From Bradyrhizobium sp. C9 (GTDB lineage Bacteria > Pseudomonadota > Alphaproteobacteria > Rhizobiales > Xanthobacteraceae), in assembly GCF_002532045.1 (NCBI RefSeq), contig NZ_NWTG01000008.1, positions 62,001 to 126,000 on the forward strand: a stretch of 64,000 bases of DNA, given 5' to 3'. The notes beneath the pieces were generated by a model that saw only the letters and a list, made by a program, of their open reading frames with translations, was not told where the DNA came from and made no database searches. Both the position numbers and the translations under genes were made by a program. Positions 17,161 through 25,578 of the stretch are shown here, one piece after another; the stretch's first letter is position 1, and every line of letters starts with the position of its first letter.

Positions 17161-17553
17161 ATGGCTCGCGTCACCGTCGAAGATTGCATTGATAAGGTCG
17201 ACAATCGTTTCGACCTCGTCCTGTTGGCTGCGCACCGCGCCCGAATGATCTCGTCGGGATCGCAACTCACGGTTGATCGCGACAACGACAAGAACCCGGT
17301 CGTTTCGCTGCGCGAGATCGCCGATTCGACGATCTCGCCGGAGGACCTGAAAGAGGAACTCGTGCATTCCCTGCAGAAGTTCGTCGAGGTCGACGAGCCC
17401 GAGCCGGATACTGTGCCGCTGATCGGTTCCGCCGGTGCCAGCGTCGACGCCGACGACACCGAGGTCGCAGTCGAGCGCATGACCGAGGAAGAGCTGCTGA
17501 AGGGCCTCGAGGGCTTGGCTCCCCCGGAAGAGCAGCCCGAGGAAGACGAGTAA
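17161..17553 (+). CDS. rpoZ: RNA polymerase omega subunit
   Basis: 130 residues. MARVTVEDCIDKVDNRFDLV and the following AAHRARMISSG helix are the conserved omega core; the acidic C-terminal tail (EEQPEEDE) is usual in Rhizobiales. It binds beta-prime and helps assembly and ppGpp response of RNA polymerase. It precedes the (p)ppGpp synthetase gene, a common alphaproteobacterial arrangement, but a terminator separates them. Confidence 0.97.
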   Translation: MARVTVEDCIDKVDNRFDLVLLAAHRARMISSGSQLTVDRDNDKNPVVSLREIADSTISPEDLKEELVHSLQKFVEVDEPEPDTVPLIGSAGASVDADDTEVAVERMTEEELLKGLEGLAPPEEQPEEDE

Positions 17554-17590
17554 GCTCGTCGTCCGGCTCCGCATCTCGGATCAATTTGCC

Positions 17591-17624
17591 AAAGGCCCGG
17601 ATATTGCTCCGGGCCTTTGCTTTT
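17591..17624 (+). terminator. rpoZ: rpoZ terminator
   Basis: AAAGGCCCGGA (17591-17601), loop TATTGC, TCCGGGCCTTT (17608-17618), then GCTTTT. Perfect 11-bp stem with a T run, 38 nt after the rpoZ stop. Confidence 0.9.
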
Positions 17625-17770
17625 GTTGACAATTTCGCTGTTACGGTGCGTCCTATGCGGGCGCGGGAAATTGAATGGTTCCAGGGACCGCGCGGGGTGC
17701 AGCTTCATTCGAAAGCGCACTAGATTGAAGAGACGGGACGTTCCGGTCCCGCGCGAGAGGCAACGAGTTC

Positions 17771-20062
17771 ATGGCGTATCGACGCCGCAGTTCCATCCAG
17801 ATGCAGGCTGCAACCGAAACGGTCGCGGTCGCGCCGGCGTCGTCCGCGGCGGAGAGGCCGGCCAAGCCGCGGACCCGAATGATGCGACAATATGACCTTG
17901 TCGAGCGCGTCCGGTCCTATAACCCCGACACCAACGAGGACCTGCTCAATCGCGCCTACGTCTACGCCATGAAGGCGCACGGCACCCAGACGCGTGCCTC
18001 CGGCGATCCCTATTTCTCGCATCCGCTCGAGGTCGCCGCGATCCTCACCAACCTCAAGCTCGACGACGCCACGATCGTGGCGGCACTGTTGCACGACACG
18101 ATCGAGGACACAGAGGCGACGCGGGCCGAGATCGACCATGTGTTCGGCCATGAGATCGGTGCACTGGTCGAAGGCCTGACCAAGCTGAAGCGGCTGGAGC
18201 TGGTGTCGCGCGAGGCCAAGCAGGCCGAGAATTTGCGCAAGCTGCTGCTGGCGATCGCCGACGACGTCCGCGTGCTGTTGATCAAGCTGGCCGACCGCCT
18301 GCACAACATGCGCACCATGGAGTTCATGCCGCCGGCCTCGCGCCGCCGCATCGCCGAGGAGACGCTCGATATCTACGCGCCGCTGGCCGGCCGCATGGGT
18401 ATGCAGGAGATGCGCGAGGAACTGGAGGACCTGTCGTTCTTCGTGCTCGATCCCGAGGCCTATGCGGTGGTCAAGCAGCGGCTCGATTCACTGGCCGAGC
18501 GCAACCGCAACCTGATCGGCGAGATCGAAACCCAGCTCTCCAAGAACCTGCAGAAGAACGGCATCACCGCGCGGGTGTTCGGCCGCCGCAAGCAGCCGTT
18601 TTCGATCTGGACCAAGATGGAGCGCAAGTCGGTCGGCTTCGAGCAGCTGTCCGACATCTACGGCTTCCGCGTCATCCTCGACGATGTCGGCGCCTGCTAC
18701 CGCGCACTCGGCATTGTCCACACCACCTGGCCGGTCGTGCCGGGCCGCTTCAAGGATTACATCTCGACGCCGAAGCAGAACGACTACCGCTCGATCCACA
18801 CCACCGTGATCGGGCCGGGCAAGCAGCGCGTCGAGCTGCAGATCCGTACCGAGGAGATGAACCAGATCGCCGAGTTCGGTATCGCCGCGCATGCGTTCTA
18901 CAAGGAGGGAGCGGGCTCGCCGCATGAACGGCTGAAGCACGAGTCCAACGCCTTCGCCTGGCTGCGCCACACCATCGGCATCCTCTCGGAGAGCTCCAAC
19001 CCGGAAGAATTCCTCGAGCACACCAAGCTCGAGCTGTTCCACGACCAGGTGTTCTGCTTCACGCCGAAGGGCAAGCTGATCGCGTTGCCGCGCAACGCCA
19101 ACGTGATCGACTTCGCCTATGCCGTGCACACCGGCGTCGGCAACAGCGCGGTCGGCTGCAAGATCAACGGCAAGTTCGCGCCGCTGTCCTCCGAGCTGCA
19201 GAATGGCGACGAGGTCGAGGTGCTGACCTCGAAGGCGCAGTCGGCGCCGCCGTCGGCCTGGGAAGCGCTCGCCCGCACCGGCAAGGCGCGCGCCGCGATC
19301 CGGCGTGCCACCCGCGATGCGGTGCGGGACCAGTATGCCGGCCTCGGCCGCCGCATCGTCGACCGCCTGTTTGCCCGCGCCAAGATCGAATATGCCGACG
19401 ACAAGCTGAAGGGCGCCTTGCCGCGGCTCGCGCGCACCTCGATCGAGGACGTGATGGCCTCCGTCGGACGCGGCGAGATCAAGGCCTCCGACGTCGCGCG
19501 CGCGATGTATCCCGACTACAAGGAAGAGCGGCTGGTGCGCTATGGCGCCAAGAAGGGACTTGCCGCCAAGCTGAAGACGCAGACCCCGCCGCATCCGGCG
19601 CGCGCCACCTCGGTGATCCCGGTGCGCGGCATCAATTCCGATCTGCCGGTGAAGTTCGCGCCGAACGGCGGCGCCGTGCCCGGCGATCGGATCGTCGGCA
19701 TCGTCACGGCGGGCGAGGGGATCACGATCTATCCGATCCAGTCGCCGGCGCTGAAGGATTTCGAGGAGGAGCCGGAACGCTGGCTCGACGTGCGCTGGGA
19801 CATCGACGAGACCATGCCGCAGCGCTTCCCCGCGCGCATCCTGATCCACAATGTCAACGAGCCGGGCAGTCTCGCCCAGATCGCGACCGTGATCGCCGAG
19901 CATGACGGCAATATCGACAACATCCACATGTCGCGCCAGTCGCCGGACTTCACGGAGCTGACGGTCGATCTTGAGGTCTATGACCTCAAGCATCTCAGCG
20001 CTATCATCGCGCAGTTGCGCGCCAAGGCCGTCGTCGCCAAGGTCGAGCGCGTCAATGGGTAA
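17771..20062 (+). CDS. rsh: bifunctional (p)ppGpp synthetase/hydrolase
   Basis: 763 residues, the single RelA/SpoT homologue expected in Rhizobiales. Domains in order: HD hydrolase (about 60-210; SHPLEVAAIL, ALLHDTIEDT), synthetase (about 250-370; the catalytic segment includes GRFKDYISTPKQNDYRSIHT), TGS (about 425-490; CFTPKGKLIALP), helical region, and C-terminal ACT (about 690-760; NEPGSLAQIATVIAEHDGNI). Both catalytic halves look intact. It sets the stringent-response alarmone level. ATG 17771 has no strong ribosome-binding site. Confidence 0.96.
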   Translation: MAYRRRSSIQMQAATETVAVAPASSAAERPAKPRTRMMRQYDLVERVRSYNPDTNEDLLNRAYVYAMKAHGTQTRASGDPYFSHPLEVAAILTNLKLDDATIVAALLHDTIEDTEATRAEIDHVFGHEIGALVEGLTKLKRLELVSREAKQAENLRKLLLAIADDVRVLLIKLADRLHNMRTMEFMPPASRRRIAEETLDIYAPLAGRMGMQEMREELEDLSFFVLDPEAYAVVKQRLDSLAERNRNLIGEIETQLSKNLQKNGITARVFGRRKQPFSIWTKMERKSVGFEQLSDIYGFRVILDDVGACYRALGIVHTTWPVVPGRFKDYISTPKQNDYRSIHTTVIGPGKQRVELQIRTEEMNQIAEFGIAAHAFYKEGAGSPHERLKHESNAFAWLRHTIGILSESSNPEEFLEHTKLELFHDQVFCFTPKGKLIALPRNANVIDFAYAVHTGVGNSAVGCKINGKFAPLSSELQNGDEVEVLTSKAQSAPPSAWEALARTGKARAAIRRATRDAVRDQYAGLGRRIVDRLFARAKIEYADDKLKGALPRLARTSIEDVMASVGRGEIKASDVARAMYPDYKEERLVRYGAKKGLAAKLKTQTPPHPARATSVIPVRGINSDLPVKFAPNGGAVPGDRIVGIVTAGEGITIYPIQSPALKDFEEEPERWLDVRWDIDETMPQRFPARILIHNVNEPGSLAQIATVIAEHDGNIDNIHMSRQSPDFTELTVDLEVYDLKHLSAIIAQLRAKAVVAKVERVNG

Positions 20063-20064
20063 AG

Positions 20065-20130
20065 ATGCATGTGCGGGCATAGGCGAGCGGTAGCGACGCC
20101 GTCCTTCGAACGGCTATGCCCACGCATGAC
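20065..20130. repeat. palindromic intergenic repeat
   Basis: Outer arms CATGTGCGGGCATAG and CTATGCCCACGCATG match at 13 of 15 positions as inverted complements, and an inner GCCGT/ACGGC hairpin lies between. It is a REP-type element filling the rsh-pdxJ gap. Confidence 0.7.
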
Positions 20131-20154
20131 AGGCTAGAATTGCAGGTTAGAGAC

Positions 20155-20928
20155 ATGTCAAAGGCTGCTCCGCTCCGTCTCGGTATCAATGTCGATCACG
20201 TCGCGACCTTGCGTAACGCGCGAGGCGGGGCGCGGCCCGACCCGGTGCGGCTGGCGCTCGCCGCGATCGCGGCCGGTGCCGACGGCATCACCGCGCATCT
20301 GCGCGAGGATCGCCGTCACATCCGCGACGAGGACATGGCGCGGCTTAAGGCCGAGATCTCCAAGCCGCTGAATTTCGAGATGGCGGCGACCGACGACATG
20401 CTGCGGATTTCGCTCGCCACCAAGCCGCACGCGGTTTGCCTGGTGCCGGAACGGCGCCAGGAGCTCACCACCGAAGGCGGCCTCGACGTGGTCGGCCAGC
20501 ACAACGCGCTGGCGCCGTTCATCGCGCGGCTCAATGATGCCGGCATCCGGGTCTCGCTGTTCATTGCCGCCGATCCCAGGCAGATCGAGATGGCCGCGCA
20601 GCTGAAGGCGCCGGTGATCGAGATCCACACCGGCGGCTGGTGCGATGCCGTGGTCGACGGTCACAAGGACAAGGCGGAGGCCGAGTGGAAGCGCATCGTC
20701 GCCGGCGCCAGGCTCGCGCAGGCGGCCGGGCTCGAGGTTCATGCCGGCCACGGGCTCGATTATGAGACGGCGGAAACGATCTCCGCGCTGCCCGAAATCC
20801 GCGAGCTCAACATCGGCTATTTCATGATGGGCGAGGCGCTGTTCGTCGGCATCGCCGCGACGGTACGCGAGATGCGCGCGGCAATGGACCGCGGCCGCGC
20901 CAAAGCGCAAGGTGCCGTCAGCGCATGA
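20155..20928 (+). CDS. pdxJ: pyridoxine 5'-phosphate synthase
   Basis: 257 residues. LGINVDHVATLRNARGG at the N-terminus, ITAHLREDRRHI, and EIHTGGW/HAGHGLDYE phosphate-binding segments are diagnostic of PdxJ, which condenses 1-deoxyxylulose 5-phosphate with 3-amino-2-oxopropyl phosphate in the DXP-dependent vitamin B6 pathway. ATG at 20155 is preferred to one 13 codons upstream that lies by the repeat. The stop overlaps the acpS start (ATGA). Confidence 0.96.
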   Translation: MSKAAPLRLGINVDHVATLRNARGGARPDPVRLALAAIAAGADGITAHLREDRRHIRDEDMARLKAEISKPLNFEMAATDDMLRISLATKPHAVCLVPERRQELTTEGGLDVVGQHNALAPFIARLNDAGIRVSLFIAADPRQIEMAAQLKAPVIEIHTGGWCDAVVDGHKDKAEAEWKRIVAGARLAQAAGLEVHAGHGLDYETAETISALPEIRELNIGYFMMGEALFVGIAATVREMRAAMDRGRAKAQGAVSA

Positions 20929-21341
20929 TCATCGGCATCGGCTCCGACCTGATCGACATCACCCGGATTGCGAAGGTGATCGAGCGCCACGGCGAGCGAT
21001 TCCTCGATCGCATCTTCACCGACGCCGAGCGCGCCAAGGCGTTGCGTCGGGCCAACAGCGAGAAGATGGTGGTCGCAACCTACGCCAAGCGGTTCGCCGC
21101 GAAGGAGGCCTGCTCCAAGGCGCTCGGCACCGGTATCCGGCGCGGGGTGTGGTGGAAGGACATGGGCGTGGTGAACCTGCCGGGCGGGCGGCCGTCAATG
21201 CTGCTGACCGGCGGGGCGCTGGCCCGGCTCCAGGAGCTGACGCCCGCGGGCATGCAGGCGCAGATCGACCTTTCGATCACGGACGATTGGCCGCTGGCGC
21301 AGGCCTTCGTCATAATTTCGGCGGTTGCTCCCGCCAGATGA
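20925..21341 (+). CDS. acpS: holo-[acyl-carrier-protein] synthase
   Basis: 138 residues. IIGIGSDLIDITRI with the Mg-binding Asp, and RFAAKEACSKALGTG with the metal-binding Glu, are the two AcpS signatures. It transfers 4'-phosphopantetheine from CoA to acyl carrier protein. Its ATG overlaps the pdxJ stop. Confidence 0.96.
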   Translation: MIIGIGSDLIDITRIAKVIERHGERFLDRIFTDAERAKALRRANSEKMVVATYAKRFAAKEACSKALGTGIRRGVWWKDMGVVNLPGGRPSMLLTGGALARLQELTPAGMQAQIDLSITDDWPLAQAFVIISAVAPAR

Positions 21342-21390
21342 GCGGGCGGCGCCGGAATCTGCCAGAAAACTTCAGCAAACCCTGAAATCA

Positions 21391-21406
21391 TTGACATTTC
21401 AATGAA
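21391..21406 (+). promoter_or_regulatory. TTGACA motif upstream of lepB
   Basis: TTGACATTTCAATGAA, differing in one base from TTGACATTGCAATGAA at 16952 upstream of rpoZ. It carries a consensus -35 hexamer, but no clear -10 follows. It lies in the 282-bp acpS-lepB gap. Confidence 0.35.
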
Positions 21407-21623
21407 TTGCGAAGTTTTGAGGCGGCGCTTGATTGCGCCCCTGCGAACAACCGTCTAAAACGCCGCAGGGTATCGAGCGAGACGCGGATTCCAGGTTCCG
21501 GCCGGAATTTGCCCTCAAGATCAGAATCAAGGCCATTTTCCTCACGCGGGGGTCGAAAGCTTCGCGTGGAGAGAACGTTCTGCCACCGCGTGGGCATCAG
21601 GGCCTGCGGGAATTGGGAAAGCA

Positions 21624-22385
21624 ATGAGCGCGACCACCGGGACCAAATCTGAGAGCGGCTTGGGCGAGACCATCCGCGTCGTCATCCATGCCCTTCTGAT
21701 CGCGCTCGTCATCCGCACCTTCCTGTTCCAGCCGTTCAACATCCCCTCCGGGTCGATGAAGGCGACGCTGCTGGTCGGCGACTACCTGTTCGTCTCGAAA
21801 TATTCCTACGGCTATAGCCACTATTCGATCCCGTTCTCGCCGAACATCTTCTCGGGACGCGTCTTCGGCTCGGAGCCGAACCGCGGCGACATCGTGGTGT
21901 TCCGCCTGCCGCGGGATGACTCCACCGACTACATCAAGCGCGTCATCGGATTGCCGGGGGACCGCATCGAGGTCCGCAACGGGCTGCTCTACATCAACGA
22001 CGAGCCGATCAAGCGCGAGCGGTTGAGCGATTTCGTCGGCGAGGATCCCTGCGGCTCGGCCGATACCACCGCCAAGGTCAAGCGCTGGAAGGAAACGCTG
22101 CCGAACGGCGTCAGCTATGAATCGCTCGACTGCACCGACAACAGCTACATGGACAACACCATCGTCTACACCGTTCCGCCCGGACATTTCTTCATGATGG
22201 GCGACAACCGCGACAACTCCACCGACAGCCGCTTCCTGTCGCAGGTCGGCTACGTGCCGTTCGAGAACATCATCGGGCGGGCCCAGATGATCTTCTTCTC
22301 GATCGCCGAAGGCGAGCAGGCCTGGATGATCTGGCGCTGGCCGTTCGCAGTGCGGTGGAACCGCCTATTCTCCATCGTGCGATGA
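21624..22385 (+). CDS. lepB: signal peptidase I
   Basis: 253 residues. One N-terminal membrane helix (TIRVVIHALLIALVIRTFLF), then the catalytic Ser in PSGSM (residue 44) and the general-base Lys in DYIKRVIGLPGD (about residue 105), then the GDNRDNSTDSR signature. It cleaves signal peptides from exported proteins at the outer face of the inner membrane. The stop overlaps the rnc start (ATGA), and rnc-era follow. Confidence 0.96.
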   Translation: MSATTGTKSESGLGETIRVVIHALLIALVIRTFLFQPFNIPSGSMKATLLVGDYLFVSKYSYGYSHYSIPFSPNIFSGRVFGSEPNRGDIVVFRLPRDDSTDYIKRVIGLPGDRIEVRNGLLYINDEPIKRERLSDFVGEDPCGSADTTAKVKRWKETLPNGVSYESLDCTDNSYMDNTIVYTVPPGHFFMMGDNRDNSTDSRFLSQVGYVPFENIIGRAQMIFFSIAEGEQAWMIWRWPFAVRWNRLFSIVR

Positions 22386-23203
22386 ACGACGATACCGCAG
22401 CCATCAACGATCAAGCGCCCGCCGGCGAGCCGAGCCAGACGCCAGCGGCCGAAAGCACGGCCGCGCCGAAGAAGCGGCGCAGCAAGGCCGCCAAGGCGGC
22501 TGAAGAGAAGGCCGCGATCGCCGGCACCGAGGCGCGTATCGGCTATACGTTCTCGGACGCGGCGCTGCTGACCACCGCGTTCACCCACGTCTCCGCGCTG
22601 AAGCCCGCCACCCGCAACCGCGCCGACAGCTACCAGCGGCTGGAATTCCTCGGCGACCACGTGCTCGGGCTGATCGTGTCCGACATGCTGTTCCGGGCGT
22701 TCCCGAAGGCCGATGAGGGCGAATTGTCGAAGCGGCTCGCCGACCTCGTGCGCAAGGAGAGCTGCGCCGATGTCGCCAAATCGCTCGGGCTGCTCGAGGA
22801 CATCAAGCTCGGCATGGTGAAGGCGGTCGAGGGCGCACGGCTGCGCAAGTCCGTGCTCGGCGACATCTGCGAGGCGGTGATCGGGGCGATCTTCCTCGAC
22901 GGCGGCTACGAGGCCGCGCGCCAGTTCGTCGAGCGCAACTGGACAGAGCGGATGCACAAGCTGCGCCGGCCGCTGCGCGATCCCAAGACCGTGTTGCAGG
23001 AATGGGCGCAGGGCAAGGGACTGCCGACGCCGGTCTATCGCGAGGTCGAACGCACCGGCCCGCACCACGATCCACAGTTCCGCGTTGCGGTTGACCTGCC
23101 GGGCCTGGCCTCCGCCGAGGGCCTCGGGGGCAACAAGCGCGCGGCCGAGAAAGCAGCGGCATCCGCGATGATCGAGCGTGAAGGCGTCGGCACCAATGAC
23201 TGA
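22382..23203 (+). CDS. rnc: ribonuclease III
   Basis: 273 residues from the ATG overlapping the lepB stop. An Ala/Lys-rich N-terminal extension (about 45 residues) precedes the catalytic domain with the signature RLEFLGDHVLGLIVSDML and the second acidic site GDICEAVIGAIFLDGG. A C-terminal double-stranded RNA-binding domain ends in NKRAAEKAAASAMI. It processes rRNA precursors and other duplex RNA. It overlaps era by 8 bp. Confidence 0.95.
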   Translation: MNDDTAAINDQAPAGEPSQTPAAESTAAPKKRRSKAAKAAEEKAAIAGTEARIGYTFSDAALLTTAFTHVSALKPATRNRADSYQRLEFLGDHVLGLIVSDMLFRAFPKADEGELSKRLADLVRKESCADVAKSLGLLEDIKLGMVKAVEGARLRKSVLGDICEAVIGAIFLDGGYEAARQFVERNWTERMHKLRRPLRDPKTVLQEWAQGKGLPTPVYREVERTGPHHDPQFRVAVDLPGLASAEGLGGNKRAAEKAAASAMIEREGVGTND

Positions 23204-24119
23204 CGAACCCAAAGGGCCGGGGGACGCGACGCGCTGTGGCTTCGTCGCGCTGATCGGTGCGCCCAATGTCGGCAAGTCGACGCTGGTCAACGCGTTGGTG
23301 GGCTCCAAGGTCACCATCGTGTCGCGCAAGGTGCAGACCACCCGCGCGCTGATCCGCGGCATCGTGATCGAAGGCAACGCGCAGATCATCCTGGTCGACA
23401 CGCCCGGCATCTTCGCGCCGCGGCGCCGGCTCGACCGCGCCATGGTGTCGACCGCCTGGAGCGGCGCCCACGACGCCGATCTCGTCTGCGTGCTGCTCGA
23501 TGCGAAGTCGGGCATCGACGAGGAGGCCGACGCGATCCTCGCCAAGCTCGAAACCGTCGCGCATCCGAAGATCCTGGTGCTGAACAAGGTCGACCTCGTG
23601 CAGCGCGAGAAGCTGCTGGCGCTGGCGCAAGCCGCCAACGAGCGGATGCGCTTCGAGCATACCTTCATGATCTCCGCGCTGTCGGGCGACGGCGTTGCCG
23701 ACCTGCGCGAGGCGCTGGCCAAGCTGGTGCCCGCGGGACCGTTCCTCTACCCCGAGGACCAGATGTCGGATGCGCCGATGCGGCATCTGGCGGCCGAGAT
23801 CACCCGCGAGAAGATCTACAGCCATCTGCATCAGGAATTGCCGTACCAGTCGACGGTCGAGACCGACAGCTGGACCGACCGCAAGGACAAGTCGATCCGC
23901 ATCGAGCAGACGATCTTTGTCGAGCGCGAGAGCCAGCGCAAGATCGTGCTCGGCAAGGGCGGCGCCACCATCAAGTCGATCGGCGCGCAGGCGCGTGCCG
24001 AGATCGCCGAGATCATGGGTGTGCCCGTGCATCTGTTCCTGTTCGTCAAGGTGCGCGAGAACTGGGGCGACGATCCCGACCGCTACAAGGAAATGGGACT
24101 GGACTTCCCCAAGGAATGA
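23196..24119 (+). CDS. era: GTPase Era
   Basis: 307 residues. G1 GAPNVGKST, G3 DTPG, G4 NKVD and G5 SALSG are all present, then a C-terminal KH domain (KIVLGKGGATIKSIG). It binds 16S rRNA and acts in 30S ribosome maturation. ATG 23196, inside the rnc end, is chosen by family alignment; a GTG six codons earlier is possible. The stop overlaps the next gene. Confidence 0.96.
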   Translation: MTDEPKGPGDATRCGFVALIGAPNVGKSTLVNALVGSKVTIVSRKVQTTRALIRGIVIEGNAQIILVDTPGIFAPRRRLDRAMVSTAWSGAHDADLVCVLLDAKSGIDEEADAILAKLETVAHPKILVLNKVDLVQREKLLALAQAANERMRFEHTFMISALSGDGVADLREALAKLVPAGPFLYPEDQMSDAPMRHLAAEITREKIYSHLHQELPYQSTVETDSWTDRKDKSIRIEQTIFVERESQRKIVLGKGGATIKSIGAQARAEIAEIMGVPVHLFLFVKVRENWGDDPDRYKEMGLDFPKE

Positions 24120-24544
24120 GCCGGCGCCTGAATGTGCCCAGAGCAGTGAGCGTGCCCAAAGCGATGAACGTGCCCAGAAATGTGCTGTGGTTTGAGGTGC
24201 TGCTCTATCTGTCGCTGACGCTCGACGCACTGTCGGTGGCGTTCCAGGACCGCACGCCGACCGACGTCAGGACCGATCAGATGATCACCGGCGAGACGCT
24301 GACCGCCGGCTGCATGATCCTGCTGCTGGTGTATTTCGTCCGGCTCGCCGCGCAGCACCGCAAGAACTGGCCGCGCTGGGCGCTGGCCGCGATGCTGGTG
24401 CTGTCGGTGATCTCGCTGGTGCAGGTGATCGGCGAGAAGGGCCTGGAGCTCGACAGCGCCATCGAAGTGGTGTCCTGCATTCTGACCACGGCCGGGCTGT
24501 ATTACTCCTTCACTGGCGACGCGCAGGGCTGGTTCAACGCATAA
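24116..24544 (+). CDS. small inner-membrane protein, hypothetical
   Basis: 142 residues, ATG overlapping the era stop (ATGA). About four hydrophobic helices are visible (VLWFEVLLYLSLTLDAL; TAGCMILLLVYFVRLAA; WALAAMLVLSVISLVQVIG; VVSCILTTAGLYYSF). The first 22 residues contain three copies of a (N/S)VP(R/K) unit encoded by an 18-bp near-repeat, so the true start may be the ATG within MNVPRNVLW. Function unknown. Confidence 0.75.
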   Translation: MSRRLNVPRAVSVPKAMNVPRNVLWFEVLLYLSLTLDALSVAFQDRTPTDVRTDQMITGETLTAGCMILLLVYFVRLAAQHRKNWPRWALAAMLVLSVISLVQVIGEKGLELDSAIEVVSCILTTAGLYYSFTGDAQGWFNA

Positions 24545-24632
24545 GGGGCGGTGCGCAGGGGGCGCGCTGCCAAAATATCGAAAACAACCCCATGCAAAGT
24601 AGCCGGTGGCGGCGAGCGCTCGGCCAGGCAAC

Positions 24633-24662
24633 TTGACACGTCGGGCAACTCAGCGCTATAAT
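24633..24662 (+). promoter_or_regulatory. consensus sigma-70-type promoter upstream of recO
   Basis: TTGACA (24633-24638), 18-bp spacer, TATAAT (24657-24662): both hexamers match the consensus exactly. It is 95 bp upstream of the recO ATG in an otherwise gene-free 212-bp gap. Confidence 0.7.
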
Positions 24663-24756
24663 TCTAATATTCCGAAATTATGCATGCGCTGCCGCCCGTT
24701 GGCATGACGGCGTATGATCACTGCGCGGTGCGCTGGAATCCTGTAGTCTCTCTTTC

Positions 24757-25506
24757 ATGGAATGGACCGACGAAGGCATCGTGCTGGGCGTGCGGCGGCA
24801 TGGCGAATCCTCCGCCATCGTCGAGCTCTTGACGCGCGAGCATGGCCGTCATCTCGGCCTCGTGCGCGGCGGCGCCGGTTCGCGGATGCGGCCACTGCTG
24901 CAGCCCGGCAACAGCGTCACCGCGGTGTGGCGGGCGCGGCTCGACGAGCATCTCGGCATGTACGCGCTGGAAGGCACCCGGCTGCGCGCGGCGACGCTGC
25001 TCGCCTCGTCACACGCGGTCTATGGCGTGACGCATCTGGCGGCATTGGCTCGGCTGTTGCCGGAGCGCGATCCGCATGAAGACATCTACGAGATGTTGCA
25101 GGGGACGCTCGATGATTTCGACGATGCCGGCGTCGCTGCCGTGCATCTGATCCGGTTCGAACTCGCCATGCTGACCGAGCTCGGCTTCGGGCTCGATCTG
25201 GAGAACTGCGCGGCGACTGGAGAGACCACCGACCTGATCTACGTGTCGCCGAAATCCGGCGGTGCCGTGTCCCGCGCCGCCGGCGAGCCGTGGCGCGACC
25301 GGCTGTTGCCGCTGCCGGCGTTCCTGCGCGAAGGCGAGGGCGGAGCCAACGGCTGGTCGGAGCAGGACCTGCGCGACGGCTTCCAGATCACCGGCCTGTT
25401 TCTGCTGCGCCACGTGCTGGAGCCCCGCGGTCAGGGCCATTCCGACGCCCGCGACGGATTTATCAACGCCGTAACCAGGCCGCGGAGCCGAACGGCGGTT
25501 CCGTAA
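24757..25506 (+). CDS. recO: DNA repair protein RecO
   Basis: 249 residues. MEWTDEGIVLGVRRHGESSAIVELLTREHG is the typical N-terminal OB-fold (quoted here by its parts EGIVLGVRRHGE and VELLTREHGRHLGL); a helical C-terminal part follows (RFELAMLTELGFGLDLENCA). RecO loads RecA with RecR in gapped-DNA repair. The zinc-finger Cys set seen in some RecO proteins is not complete here. Confidence 0.94.
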   Translation: MEWTDEGIVLGVRRHGESSAIVELLTREHGRHLGLVRGGAGSRMRPLLQPGNSVTAVWRARLDEHLGMYALEGTRLRAATLLASSHAVYGVTHLAALARLLPERDPHEDIYEMLQGTLDDFDDAGVAAVHLIRFELAMLTELGFGLDLENCAATGETTDLIYVSPKSGGAVSRAAGEPWRDRLLPLPAFLREGEGGANGWSEQDLRDGFQITGLFLLRHVLEPRGQGHSDARDGFINAVTRPRSRTAVP

Positions 25507-25578
25507 GGCCGATTCGGGCCCTAAATTCCCGGTGATTCGCGGCTTGCCCGATTCATCGCCAAGGTTTAACGCCTCCCC

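Noticed and set aside
18488..20080. 530-residue open frame on the minus strand
   Set aside because: Antisense of rsh, which has complete HD, synthetase, TGS and ACT domains.
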